Shown here: positions 10,958 to 23,447 of the stretch, in pieces
How the letters are laid out: every line of letters begins with the position of its first letter
Numbering within the stretch: position 1 is the first letter of the stretch
Assembly: GCA_021234155.1 (NCBI GenBank)
Contig: JAJEKV010000044.1
Coordinates: 9,582,777 to 9,646,776, forward strand
DNA from: Isoetes taiwanensis
Lineage: Eukaryota > Streptophyta > Lycopodiopsida > Isoetales > Isoetaceae
Reading direction: 5' to 3'
DNA length: 64,000 nucleotides
Notes under the pieces: generated by a model
The model's input: the letters and a program-made list of their open reading frames with translations, nothing else
What the model was told of the DNA's origin: nothing
Databases searched by the model: none
Program-made: the position numbers and the translations under genes

Positions 10958-13232
10958 TCAAATAGCTTCAGAATCAGGACAATCCCACTGATCAGCAACT
11001 TTTGTTCCCTGAAAACTCAATAAAATTGAATATATTTTTGCTACTTTGTATCCCTTTCCTTCTAGAGTCCAATTCTGTTGATCTGTTTCAACACCTTGTC
11101 CTCTTTGATGTCGGGTGAGTGTAATGTAAATGTTCCTGTTACAATTGGAATCTTGTACAATACCAGAGATTTCCTGCCATGTTTTCCAATTCTCACCTCT
11201 GACCATACTGCCCACTGTGCATAATCCATTACTTTTCCATTCTTTATATTTTTTGGGATGTTTCAGTGCTAGACATCCCTGTTCCTCTTCTGTAAGGTTT
11301 TGGTGCCAAAAGAAATTAAACTCCTGTGAGACATTCTCTATTGGGAGGGCTCTGAAGCATACAGATACTTTATTCCAAGCTTGAATGATTCTCCTCATGA
11401 TATTGGAAGTACCACTGCTTGGGTTAAGTTGGTAAAATGCAGAATCAGGCAATTGGTGGGGGGTAGATGGACTCCCCACTAGTGAGGTTTTTCCAATCCA
11501 ATATTTGACAAGATGTAGGGCAGGGGACTTTGAAGATGAAACTAAAGATCTCCATACCTGTTTAGCTGCCAGTACCTGTGCTTGTAAAAAGAGATCCTTG
11601 CATCCTAGACCTCCCCTCTTCCTAGGGAGGGTCAAATTGTGCCAACCAACCATATGGGAACCTTGCCAGATGAATTCTTTCATGATTATCTCCAGCTCCT
11701 TATAGGTTTTCTTGTCTGCAATTATGGCAGAGGAGAAGTATACATGGGAGCTAGCAATGACACTATTAATGATCTCTACTCTACCAGCCATAGACAGAGT
11801 TTTGGGATACATTTGTAGCTTCTTTTTTATTTTTGTGACTATCGGCTCCCAGAGACCATGTAAACTCATATTTAGGGCCAAAGGTAGGCCTAAAAGTTTA
11901 GTAGCAGAGTGAAATCCACAAACTCTAATCCCTTCAATGTGATCATCCATGCTGTCAGAGATTATTGCACACTTATCCTTGTTCAGCAATACACCAGATG
12001 CTTTTCCAAACCACTCCATTGCCATGAGGAAGTTTCTGATGTGATCTCCTTGTCTTTTTAGAAACACAAATGTGTCATCTCAAGATATTGCATGGTCGAT
12101 GTGGTCTCACATGTGTCCAGAAGTTTAAGGCACTGATTTTGTCACTTTGTCGTAATTTGAAAATAGTTCTTGTCACCATCTCAGCTACTATTAAAAAGAG
12201 ATAGGGAGCAAGGGGGCAACCCTGTCTAACTCCTCTTTTACATTCAAAGAATGGAGATGGAGAACCATTGACCAACACTGCTGAGCATCCCGTGAACATT
12301 CAATCCAAAGAACCTTTTGATTACGCCTCGAGAATCCCATTTGAGACATTGCCCTATACAAAAATTCCAAATAATGGTATCGTAGGCCCTTTTTGAAGTC
12401 CAACTTTAATAACACACAATTCTGATTTGTGGCTCTATTCCAAAGGGAGCCCTTCATATGCACCAATGAAGTTATCAAGAATACTTCTACCTGGTAAGAA
12501 GCCAGATTGGACTGGGTTTATCTTTGCTTGCAAAATCTTCTTAAACCTGTTAGCAAAGATTTTGGCTATAATTTTGTATGACACATTGGTCAATGAGATA
12601 GGTCTCCAGTCCGTGAAGGTAGCAGGCTTGTCTACTTTTGGAACTAAGGCAATGAGACCAGCATTAATAGTTGGGTGAAGTTTTTTAGCCTGCCATGCAC
12701 CTTGTATGAATGTTATAAGATCTTTGCACATTATGCCCAAAAAGTGTTCATAAAACTCAGGAGGTAAGCCATCTGGCCCTGGGCTTTTCCCATGTGCCAT
12801 ACTCCTCACAGTTTCCAGAATTTCCTTTTCCATTGGGATAGCCAAAAGTTGTTCTTCTTCAATTGGCAAATCTTTAGGGCCAAGAAAATTAAAGAAGTCT
12901 GACATGCTTTCATTATCCATGACTTTTGCTGCAAGGAGTTCTTTGTATTTGCTGTGGAACAAATTCAGTATGTCTTCTTGTTTAGATAATTCTTGTTGAT
13001 CATCCATCACTGAAACAATCCCATTGTTCAATATCCTACTCTTAGCAGCCCTGAAAAAGAACTTGGAACTACAGTCATCCATCAAGTTAATGTACAAGCT
13101 TCTACTTTTGATTGCCAAACTCTTGGCCTCATATTCTTCTATTAACTTAACTTTCCTTTCCAAAATTTCTTCTCTTTGTTGTAGGACCATATCATCTTTG
13201 TCTAGAAAGAGTTTTTGTCTGACTTCTTTCAT
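10958..13232 (-). pseudogene. LINE ORF2 reverse transcriptase
   Basis: Four overlapping frames (12435-13232, 12191-12478, 12075-12299, 10958-12067) form one reverse transcriptase. In order, visible motifs are SPGPDGLPPEFYE, DWRPISLTNVSYKIIAK, QSGFLPGRSILDN, LLKLDFKK, RGVRQGCPLAPYLF and the thumb GGLGCKDL. The QYLDDT catalytic site near 12,080 is broken by a 2-base insertion that puts the second Asp out of frame. Another frameshift lies just after LDFKK. The protein would not be functional. Confidence 0.92.
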
Positions 13233-13388
13233 CTCTAAGTAGATCTCTGATTTTTCTGTTTCTTCTTACGGTTCCAATTGCTTACCCCAATCGTTTTATC
13301 CAATTTTTATCTCGCTACATCTCGTGACAAACTCTTTCATTGATCCACTTGATTTAAAGCTTTGAGAACTGTAAGATGTGGTAAAAAA

Positions 13389-14170
13389 TCAGCACAAAGC
13401 TTTGTTGTTCAATAAACTATTATTGAACTTAAATGGGATGTCAGAAGGACTATTTTGAGGCACCTTTCCTGTGTCTAAGATCTGGGGAAAGTGATCCGAA
13501 ATGGAATTACTACAGTCATTATTTATGGTCAAGTTGTCCCAGCCTGCTAAGGTGGATATGTTGGTGTAGTATCTATCAAGAAGACAAAACACTCTGTCCA
13601 ATCCTTTCCTTTTATTGCTCCAAGAGTAAGCATTTGAAGATGAAGGAGCATGGTACACAAATCTGTGGATCAACTTATCCCATTGGAACCTTTCTCCCCT
13701 TGACATGTTCAATTTTTTACCTGCCTTCTGGTCCCATGAGGGGGTGTTGTTGAAATCCCCACTCAAGATCCACTATCGACATTCCGTCTCTCACTATTCA
13801 CACATTTCCATCCACTGCTTTTCTCTTTCTTCAGGGACAGTTGAAGCATAGACATTGATGATGCCTACCTGTTCATTTTCAATTTCCAAAAAAACCACCT
13901 GCCACCTACCCGAGGGATGTAAGAAAAAGTCTATTTTTTTCAACCCTTTCCAGACAATGCATATACCACCCTCGGTACCATCTGCTGGGGCCCATATAGA
14001 ATCCCCATTTGGAAAAATCCAGTTACCCAGATTTGATGCTTCAAAGGATGGGAGCTCCTGGTTTTGCGGGAGGATTATAACTCAGCCTTGATCTCCTAAT
14101 GGCAATTAGAGCCCTCTTTCTTTTCGTGAGGACCCTTAATACCCCTCATATTCCAAGAAACAATCTTCAT
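13389..14170 (-). pseudogene. LINE ORF2 AP-like endonuclease
   Basis: ORF2 begins MKIVSWNMRGIKGP with its ATG at 14,168-14,170, the usual start of plant LINE endonucleases. The following part is broken, but IINVYAS is visible near 13,850. A 125-codon frame then carries GDFNNTPSWDQ near its start and SDHFPQ near its end, two hallmark active-site blocks of the family. The domain runs into the reverse transcriptase frame at about 13,240 through a region with stops. Confidence 0.88.
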
Positions 14171-14415
14171 TGGAATTTGGAGCTCCTAGTGACAGGCCCA
14201 TGCTCCCACTGGACTGTAGACCTTTTTCTTTCCTTTTTGTAGTGTGTGGGAGAGGGGTGATAAAGGACTGATCATTGGATTCTCTAGGGGATATTTTCTT
14301 CCTCAAAGATCTTCCTCATCATCCCAAAATTTTCAAATAAACGAGATGAGGGATCCTTCGCCTTTAATCAAGCAAATGGGTGTCTTGAAGACCCCGATTC
14401 TACACCTTCTCTATT
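14147..14415 (-). pseudogene. LINE ORF1 C-terminal tail
   Basis: Immediately upstream of ORF2, and overlapping its start in another frame, the minus strand reads LKAKDPSSRLFENFGMMRK, then EEENIP, then a hydrophilic tail ending at a stop near 14,150. One internal stop lies near 14,370. The position and composition fit the end of a LINE ORF1 nucleic-acid-binding protein, but there is no diagnostic motif in this piece. It breaks off where the inverted-terminal segment starts. Confidence 0.45.
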
Positions 14416-14480
14416 GGGTGTAAAATCGCTAGTGGGGTACAACTTTTGGCGCCGCTTTAAGCACTTTAAGTGCTGAAACT

Positions 14481-15330
14481 TCATGGACGCCGAAGCCCGT
14501 CCACGCCCTTCTCCCTCCTTTTCCCCGGGCGCTAAAACTTCGGATCGTTGTTTCACCGGTGATGATGGAGGCATGGAGCTGATGATTTTCACACCATCGA
14601 GGTCCGTGCAATTGGGGTGAAGCCCCACGAGGAAGAAGCTTGGTTGGAAAATAATGTCACGGATCGAGATTGGGATTGCTTTGGACAAAGAAGTTGAACA
14701 AGGGGAAAGATAAAATGGCACTGCGTGCAAAGGAGCATCTTCAAGAGAAGTTGGAAACACTCACGAAAAAAATCTACAAGAATTGTCACAACAAAGAAGT
14801 AAGAAAGCAACCGGCCCCTTGCTTTTATGCTTTTGAAAATTGCACTAGATCAATACTTGCACCCGAGGAACACAAAGTAAATCGGGCTGCATTTGTCGTG
14901 GGCAATGTCAAAGATACCACAACAATAGACAAGTAAAAAAAGCAGGCGATGTTGTAGCACATGTTAGGAAAACTCGAAATGAAGGCAAAGCCAAAGGTGG
15001 TCTGCCGGATCAAATGAGATCGGTGCATGTGATGAAAACATAAAACCTTAGAGAATGCAAAGCATGGAGATTGGAAAATCGCTTTTACTTATCACAAAGA
15101 ATCGAAGCGTGAGGGAAGTGAGCTGAAAGGCAATGAGAAGGCCTCTCAATTACGTAAAATGATGTTGGAAGAGGCTGAAAACGGTTCTGACAGGCCACAA
15201 AATGATTTGGCTACAAAGCGGGGAGGAGTTCAAGCTTAATCCAACATGTGAGTTGGAGGCGAAATTAAAGATTTGGAGCAGACCGTCCGTGATGGAAACT
15301 TGGCAGGCCTATCACTATGTAGCATTTGTT
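14481..15330 (+). pseudogene. unrecognised gene-like remnant
   Basis: The plus strand has an ATG at about 14,482 followed by MDAEARPRPSPSFSPGAK. Further frames in 14,670-14,936 encode a lysine-rich segment and VNRAAFVVGNVKDTTTIDK, with stops and frame changes after it. Reading continues in other frames with GKAKGGLPDQMR near 14,990. The composition looks coding, but I do not recognise a family. It lies just inside the left end of the candidate element and may be the first part of the plus-strand gene continuing at 17.1 kb. Confidence 0.3.
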
Positions 15331-17100
15331 TTCAAGTTCCAATTTATAATGCACGACGACGTTGGAATGTTTATATTTTGTAGAAATTTCTCAATTGCGA
15401 TTGTTGAGATGCTTTGTACTTGTGGAACTATACAATGTTGAGATGTTTATGTTTGTAGAAATTTCTCAATGACAATATTGTTAAGATGTTTGTACTTGTG
15501 GAACCATCTTAATGCAACACTATATGCTAGCTTAATCATTTCACATTCAAAGATCAAGTTGAAATAAATAACTTAAAGGAAAAACATTATATGAATCTCA
15601 AACTTAAGTTTTAGTGTCGTTTTTATCTTTGTCTTGTTTCGAGACTATCATTGGAAGTGTAAGCAAATTTGAACATCGAAGTTAACACCGCACAAACCCA
15701 CTTATGCAACATGTCGCAAGATCAGGTTGACACTCTTATTAAAATAGATAATTAATGGATCTATCTACCTTATTGAAGTAGAGATGATGGATGATGAGAA
15801 TTACCCCCAAGTGAGTCCCTGTAGTAAGATTGGACAAAAAAAAATTGAGGACCTCAAAACCTAGATTGTTTCTACCCCTCGTGTAGGCTACCACCATTCA
15901 CTTTTCGGATGAATAAGCAGATAAAACTGAATTAACTCAACTTCTTACATCACCCGCAGGAAGAAATGTAAGTTTGAATCACCAGGTATGGAACATGTCT
16001 CTCTTTCCATTTGCAATATCCACTAATGCCATGATAACTTGCCCGCAATGTATTATTTGGGCTATAAAATGTGACATGCATACTCACTTTGCTACTTAAT
16101 GAGATATGGAACTGCGCTTTTAAACTTGAGAAAAAGCTTGGGTGTTGGCGATCTTTCCTCCTTGAATTGCTATCACATAATCCTTCCACCCTACATGAGA
16201 AAAGTAAATATTGTACATGAACAAATCTATACCTTAAATAATGCTTGGCGATGGATCATTACCTCATTCGGTTGTCTTAGAACATTTGTAATTCCAAAAA
16301 GTTTGGCCGCTCTTCGGATGGATCTGGTTTCCAAGATGTCTCAAGCAAGTCCGCTAGCTTTGATGTGTACCTTCGAGAATTGTAGGCGCAAAACCCCGAA
16401 AAAGGATTGTACCACAAAACATATATACTTTTCAGTTTAGAGTCTCAACTTGAAGTCAAACATCATATTATATGTAAATCTTGCCACGTCCAACCCCAAG
16501 CACATACTAAATGTTTTAAAAATCCATCCTCAATTATCACCAAAAACATTATATTGTTCTCGCTCTGTGTCCTCCCAAGAATTTGGATTCGTTACAAGTT
16601 GTTTGATTATTCGAGCAAAAGTTAAACTTCATAACAGTTTTGCTAGATCTGCTACCTAATACTTATTATTATTATTGTTATTGTTATTATTAATTTTTTT
16701 CTTTTTTCTTTTTTTAGTTTAAGTAGGTTTCTTGGTTAAAATGAATAACTTTTAAGTGACTACTCAAATCTGAAAGCACCCTTCACAAATCATAATGAAA
16801 ATACCACATTTCATCTAAACCAAAGTTGGAATCTATAAGTTATAATAATTGAATTTTAAGCACATTAAAAAGAGCATATCTTTATGGACTTCAATTGGTT
16901 TAATCTTATTGGAAAGATCTTATCTTGAATGTTTATAAAAACAAGACTACCACAAAAATGACATTGCTTTACCAAATTTGCTCCTCCGATTACTCAGGGC
17001 ATTTTAGTAATTTCAACAAAACTTAGGGGCATTTTGGTAGTTTTCCATTCTAAATACTGCAGCAATCTAAGCTTGCTAATGAGAAATCTATTTTTCAAAG
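15331..17100. other. no recognisable gene
   Basis: AT-rich sequence with frames of up to 113 codons (plus, 16,099-16,440) that show no domain I can name. A TTA/TTG-rich simple repeat followed by a T-rich run lies at about 16,661-16,720. Confidence 0.45.
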
Positions 17101-17112
17101 GTACAAAAAGCA

Positions 17113-18840
17113 ATGAACCCTACACCTGTTAATGAGCAGGTCAAACGTAAACTCAAACTTGAGGAGGAGTTAAAAGTTCTCGAAGAAGAACGTAGGAGAC
17201 TTACGTGATTTCTACATAAACAATTTGTAGGAAGTTTGAAAATGGATACTCAAGAACATTTAGCATCTCTACTATTATACGAGATAAGTTGCTAGTGGAA
17301 GATCCATTTTATACATGTTCGGCATGTGGTCCGAATTCACTAAAGCTTACGTGTTAAGTTTAGCACCTAATTGCCAACATGAGTATCATATAGCTTGTTG
17401 TTCATTGTTGAGAGGAGGACAATGTATTCATGGTTGCCTGAAAGGTGCCGAGGGTGTATTTGATTTAGCTAGGTTTTGGCCATGTTGCGTGGTGCTTCAA
17501 ATAGTACACCAAAAAAGGATGTGTTAATCCGGCCCCGCAATTGAGGTCTCACCGCTCAGGTTCAAAGAAGGACAATGGTGCCATTTGAAGATGCACAACA
17601 CCAAAAGTCCTATAGGAGTACATTCAATTGTGGATCGATTTGAATGCAAATGTTAGAACCACCACCACCAGTCCAAGAAGCCGTCCAAGAAGCTATAGAA
17701 GAAGTCAGAACACAAAGACACCGGTTACAAACAAAGACCGGTTTGTTGGAAAAACAACGTAACCCGATTGTACAATAATGAAGCACCTAAGGAAGTTGAG
17801 GGAGTAATTCCATCGGATGAGGGCAACTTGGGTGAATATTTGGCAAAAAGGAAAGGGCGTAAGAACAAAGAGGGGTAAGCCGGAGGATAGCAAAGAAGTT
17901 GTTCGGGCTACAAGAAAGAGAACAAGAAGTAGCTATGCAAAGATGCAGGAAGCGCCTCAATCATGACACCACACATATCGGCGTGTTCTCAAGAAAATGC
18001 AACCGTGCCCTCAAGTTTCAGGTGAGCCTGATCTTCAACAAGTGATTGTTGCCATTAATAACCCCGGAAAGGGGGTATGGGCATTGCCGGGCCAAGAAGG
18101 CCACAACTTAGTGTTGCTTAAAACATTGAATATTATTGATTTTCTTTTTGTTGCATTCATCGTAGGATTACCAGTTGATTCTCATAGGTCGAGAATCCCG
18201 CCGTTGATCTGATACGCAAGGTTTCCACATTCAACCCATTTTTCATTTTCATCTTCATCTATTTATTCATGTAGTAATTCCTTGTGTAGGTATTCGTGAT
18301 GTTCCAACGCATTAAAGTATTGATTTGGCAAAGAAAGATAAACTCATTGTCTTGGATTTAAATGGTGTATTGGTAAAAAACTTTTGGTGCAAATGAACAC
18401 ATACGCTTGGAAGCGTGGATTGACAATGACATACACTAGCGTAAAGAAAGTGATATTCGCACTGTATATGCGTGTTCTTCTTGAAGACTTTGTTACGTAT
18501 GTTGTGTTGGTATATGGTCATCAATGCAACTCTAATGTGGAAGATGTGCCGCAAGTACTATGTCCGCATTTGAGGGATGATTTCAATTTGTATGGGGACA
18601 GGAAAAATGTTAACTGCGGTTTTCACCAATTTAACAAACCCCGGTGTCCATCATGATGAAGCCACTTGGGAAAATACATGAGTCATACCCAAGATTCAAA
18701 GGTAAGACTTTTGCTTCTTGATGATTCATTATACAAGTCTTACCTTAGCAAATTCCACGAAATTTCTTCGGGGCACTGCATTCAAGATGGATGTCCATGA
18801 TGAAGTGCTAACAAGATTTCACCCCAAAGATAGAAGAAAT
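17113..18840 (+). pseudogene. zinc-finger and FCP1-type phosphatase domain remnant
   Basis: Three broken blocks follow each other. At 17,113-17,206 a 31-codon frame encodes a charged coiled-coil-like start (KLEEELKVLEEERRRL). At about 17,295-17,527 a Cys/His-rich block shows DPFYTCSACG, then out of frame FTKAYVLSLAPNCQHEYHIACC, then GGQCIHGCLKGAEG. After a basic linker (ATRKRTRSSYAKMQEAP), 18,328-18,830 has KLIVLDLNGVLV, NVEDVPQVLCPHLRDDF, HHDEATWEN and VRLLLLDDSLYKS. The LDLNGVL and LLDDS-YK blocks match FCP1/NIF-type HAD phosphatase-like domains of plants, where Asp-x-Asn often replaces Asp-x-Asp. Many frameshifts make it a pseudogene. Confidence 0.5.
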
Positions 18841-19219
18841 ACTGGCAGGCCAAGACCGAGGAAAAATGAAGTTTCGGGTGAAGAACACACACGATACAAG
18901 CCTTGGCCTAAGACGGATAGAAAGATTATGAAGCTATGCTTGGAAAGACTTTTCGAAAAAGTTCTTGCAGTTCTGCAGTTTGTGAAGGAGGAATTGAGAA
19001 GGTTTATGGTGATGACGACGATTGTCATTCTCCATGATTATTGGCATGTTTGTCATTTATTTAGGCCAAGGAATCCTACACTTTTTCATGTACCATCTTT
19101 ATCTTAATTTAAGAATGTTTTTGCTATATTGTTTATGTAGTTCAATGCGCACTTGTCTATAATTTTTGCTATATTGTTTATATATACTTCAATGCCGATG
19201 AAAGGGATGTCAGAAACTT

Positions 19220-20760
19220 ATCAAGTGCTTAAAACAAAAATTGCCTCGCAAGTGCTAGTCTGGTATGAGTGTTAATGGCGATAACGCTTATTGTCATGCA
19301 GTGATGCTTACTTTTATGTAGTTGCTTAACGCAGCTTGTGACTAAGGTGCGATTGCTTATTGTTAAGCTATATAACCTGCTTAAAAGTAGCCGCTTATTG
19401 CATAAAAGTGCTCATGTGTTCAGTGCTTACTCACCGCACCGCTGAAACCGATTAAAATGCTTAGTGTTTGAAACTAATGAAAGAGCTAGAGCACTCGCTA
19501 CATTCGCTAAATCAATGGACCGCATTGTGAATTAACTTCATAAATTTGATAGATAGACAAAAATAACATTTCATAGAAGAATAAGAAGAGATTTCAATGA
19601 AACAAAGATATAAACAAAGTTACAAAAAAGTTTGATGGAAACAAGATTTTTTATAAAAAAAGGCCCCTAGGCCGATGTACACAAAAATCATATACAAAAT
19701 TTTTACAAAATTTCGCCCCGAGGCCAGTCTTCTTGAAAGGGGGTGTCTTCTTCATCAAGGGGGTGTCTTCTTGGGTGTCTTCTTCATCTTCATTCTTCAT
19801 TCAAGCCGTGATCTTCATTCTCCATCTCGCAACAAATGAAAATGGAAGATTAAACAAACGAAAAATTGAAAACGTAGTGCAAATGAAAATGCATGTACCT
19901 TTAAGGACCTTCTGAACTCCTCCAAGTCGGCTTCCTCTTCTTCCTCTTCCTCTTCTTCTTCCTCTTCTTCTTCTTCTTCTTTCTGGAATTTTAATCCTCT
20001 TCTTCTCGATTCGCCTATCCAACCCTCTCGGAAAGACAACAAGGACATACTCCTGGAATTCATTTCCGATTCCTCATTTTCTTTTTCCTCATAGGAATCG
20101 AAGATGAGGAATCGGAATCAGATTCTCCTCAAACCGGGAAGGCGAGAGAGGGCGGAGAGGAGGCAAAACAAAGTGGGCGTGAGAGGAGGCGCCAGAGGCA
20201 AAGAAGAATTTCCGGCAGAGGCGGGAAGAGTGGAGGGAACACCTCTTCGACGCTTAGTAAGCGCCTCTTCGAGGTGACCTCCGGCTCCTCCGATCTTGCA
20301 CGCTTCATGCCGGAATGGGCGGAATGCGGAATGGGCGGAAGAATTGGGAGGCGGAGTGCGGAGCTTGTGAGGAATTGCCGGAGCGTGAGCTTGTGAGAAG
20401 AGCTTACGCTTAGGCGCCTACTGCTTAAATCCTGTGCTTAGGCGCGTCAGTGTACGATAAACCTCACACGCGCCAGAACAATTAATTCGTAACCAGGCTT
20501 AAATATTTCGTATGACCAGTCGAATTGACACATGTCACATCGAGGAAATGCCTTGACAATATAATTTTGCCAAGAATGTTGGGATAGTGATGGTACCAAA
20601 ATAAATAATTGAACCTTATTCCAATGTCACAAATCTACATTCTTATAAACAACAATTCAATCTTCATTTCGAAGTACGTGTCCATGCACACCACCCTTGT
20701 GCATCCTCACTATTGTTAATATATATAAAAATATGTGCTTACGTGCTTAGGTGCTGGAAC
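19220..20760. repeat. GCTTA-motif cluster and purine/pyrimidine tract
   Basis: GCTTA occurs nine times between about 19,222 and 19,470 and at least five times between 20,250 and 20,450, often as TGCTTA or CGCTTAGGCG. The same core occurs in the candidate element ends. Between the clusters, 19,929-19,985 is a CTT/CCT-rich simple repeat. The block at 20,100-20,450 is much more GC-rich than its surroundings, with GGCGGAATGCGGAATGGGCGG-like repeats. No gene is evident; poly-Glu frames are translations of the simple repeat. Confidence 0.55.
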
Positions 20761-20799
20761 AACAAATCACTTGAAAAGAATAACATCAATTTCGTTAAG

Positions 20800-23447
20800 T
20801 GTCAAACAATTACATTGTTATTGGGAGACTGGCCATAATTTTTTCATGGGTCTCCTGTGAAATTCTGTACATGTCTGTGCCTTCTATTTTTTCCATATCA
20901 ATTTTAGGATATCTTACCACATGGTCTACAGTACACGGAGGCTTCGGGTTGTTTAGTGAGCAATATATACTTGAAATTACCCAAGAATTGATAATACAAT
21001 CCACTTAAGATAACCTCATGCACTCCAAATTTTTTGCCCCATCCATCTTTGTATGAATCTTCAAGTGTGCATTTGGGTTACTCAGGCACTTGAGGATGTA
21101 GTCCACACCCTCTCAATTGTCTACCTCGCATTCACCGCAAAATTGTCACCTACCTCTACCAAATTACTGATCCATTCATTGGCTTGTTCAAAGAGTCTCC
21201 TTTTTCTTCTCAACTCCTCGGTTTTAAGTCGGTTACCTCCCACTTTCCAAATCTACCTGTATTGATGCAGAGTCCCAATTATGATCCATGCAAAACGAAA
21301 GGTAAACACATGACAGCATCTATGAGCAAGCCTGTTTGGTCTACTCCTCACGACAAACCGATCTGAGAGAATCTTCTTTGTGCCTTTGAGTGTTTCAATT
21401 TCATATTCTTCCATGTTTGCCACAACAAAGAAATTCAATTTCCCAAAAATATCTTTTGATCTCATATGTTTTATCGACCGGTAGATCGCTGAAATATGTA
21501 CACGTAAATTTTACAATATCTTTAGCATGCCTCGCTTGTTGCACCATTGGGTTTGAGTTGTTCCTTACTTAGCGACCTTTTTTGATAACAAAGACTGCAC
21601 CATCATGTTCACCTTTACCATGAGCGGTGGCAAAGTAGTTCCACACTATTTCCTTGTCATTGATTGTGAAGTACCCGCCTAAGAAAAAAAAAAAGGTTTT
21701 CCGACTTGAATTGTGATGAGCAGCCATCACTCCAAACCCAATGCTTCTCATACTCTATTTCTTGTTCCTTAAGCCATGCAACATGCTTTTGTAGGCGTTG
21801 TTCCACAAATAATGAGTCATGCACTTTATCATCGAAATGTAAAAGTGAGTCTCTTTTATGATCTTCCTACCATTGTTGAGTCTATTCCCCTCGACCGCTC
21901 CAACCTTACGTTCTTTTTTCTCTTCTTTGACAGTCTTCTTCCGTCTGCGACAGAACAGAATATCGGCACTTTGTCATGTCTATATGTTATGTGAACAAGT
22001 ATAGAAACTTGGTCTTATGTCGTTGCATTGACCGGGGCTCATTCTCGATCTTGATGCCAATTTTCTCAAAAGTCAATAATGAGATACAATTGTATCTTCT
22101 CCGAAATGATGACACACACTTGTTTAAACCGATTGGCCTCGCCAATGTGCTATGTAATTGTGTGGAACAAAATCTGATATTACCTTCTTCACTTCCTCTT
22201 GAAACTCTTTTGGGACTTCTCTCCTTCAGACTAATCTCAAGACAGTTTGTACCTCAAAGCCTTTCTTGGATCCCCTCAATTCTCTGTCACCGTCCACGTG
22301 TTGCTTTTCAAATGTCTTCCAAGTAACTAGTAATGAACCCGCCATCCATTTCCCGTGGACATTTTCTAATTCTATCCAACCCACATTTTTTACAACGCCA
22401 GTTATGATCAAACCACTCCTCATCATCACCTTTGCCGCAGACCACTTGTCTCCATAAATCACCGGGTGCACTTGATTGTATGCTCCTTTGGCTGCACATT
22501 ACGGGCGGGGCCACAAATTTCACGCTGGCGGGCTGCAATTGTCATGAACTCCACCCGATTTTCTCAGTGCATTTCAATCCCCTCGCATGATGTATTCAAA
22601 TTTCAAGTGGTAAATGCAACATGTATGTATGCCTCTCACGCATCCTCCTTACAAAACTTCGGTTTCAACCTCTCAAAAGTCTCCAAATGCAATTTTGATA
22701 TGAGGATTCTCCTCTCTAAACCTGAGGTAGAATTGCAACCTGTGGAAATCGTGTGAATGCCAAATAAATGCTACATATAATGAACCCTACAATATAGGAT
22801 GAATACTTACTTGGCGACTTCAAGAAGGTGAATTGGATGTTCCATCTTTATTCCCCGGTCTCGATACATACTTCCTCACGCCTCTTTCTTGTATGGAGAA
22901 ACTCTTGTATTTTCTGTCTTAACTTGATAATGACTTCTCTATTGTGATCTAACATGCTATCCATCCGCTTCCTCCTCCTCTGAACATTGACCAAGGTCCT
23001 TCCCTTTGTTAGCTTGCACCCTTCTTTGAAAAAGCATTTGAAATTGTTTTTCTGGGATCTTTGAAATCACGGCCACTTACGCTTGATTCAATGGCTTGAC
23101 ACCATTTGTACCGCTTCCGCCATTATCGGGGTGGACTTCCTTGCACTGAAGCATGTCATGATTCCTCTCAAACTTATGTTCTTGCATTGTTTCCTTCAAA
23201 TTCTTCACCATTTGCTCGGCCATAGTAACCTCTTAGATTTCTTTATAGAAGCAATTGGTAAATCCCTTTGCCCTCCAAAGAATCTTGTCAAGGATCATGG
23301 CCTTTGTCATTGTCATCAACATTTGTACTAATTTGGTTGAATACTTCATAAATTTCTCCTGAAATTTCTCTTATTCTCGGTCACTTTCGGACTCAATTTC
23401 TTATTCGCCTTTGAAGGCTAATCTTTAGAAGGGGAATTCTTCTTCAT
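20800..23447 (-). pseudogene. repeat-associated protein remnant with WSDGC and HGKGE motifs
   Basis: A broken minus-strand gene. It may start at 23,447 with MKKNSPSKD, followed by charged segments including MLDHNREVIIKLRQKIQEF near 22,930. Near 22,700 it reads REENPHIKIAF. At 22,060-22,074 it reads DF-stop-EN, and KIENEPRSMQRH follows. At 21,702-21,737 it reads VWSDGCSSQFKS, then an 11-base T run causes a frameshift, then WNYFATAHGKGEHDGA at about 21,599-21,646. I associate these blocks with large uncharacterised repeat-associated protein families of plants and other eukaryotes. The spaced Asp residues resemble a transposase-like core, but that is inference. Confidence 0.5.

Larger units (their letters stand above)
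9292..14415 (-). mobile_element. L1-type LINE retrotransposon, degenerate
   Basis: Minus-strand order is the C-terminal tail of ORF1, ORF2 endonuclease, reverse transcriptase, C-terminal zinc-finger domain, then a long 3' region ending in a 16-base A tail (T at 9292-9307 on the plus strand). ORF2 spans about 3.68 kb from an ATG at 14,170 to a stop at 10,487, the length expected for a plant L1 ORF2. Several frameshifts make it inactive. The 5' side stops near 14,415, where an inverted-repeat-bounded segment begins. A LINE ORF1 fragment lies beyond that segment at 24.2-25.3 kb. Confidence 0.85.

Noticed and set aside
19801-20063. Minus-strand frames with poly-Glu and Arg-rich tracts
   Set aside because: They are translations of the CTT/CCT simple repeat in different frames, with no flanking domain.
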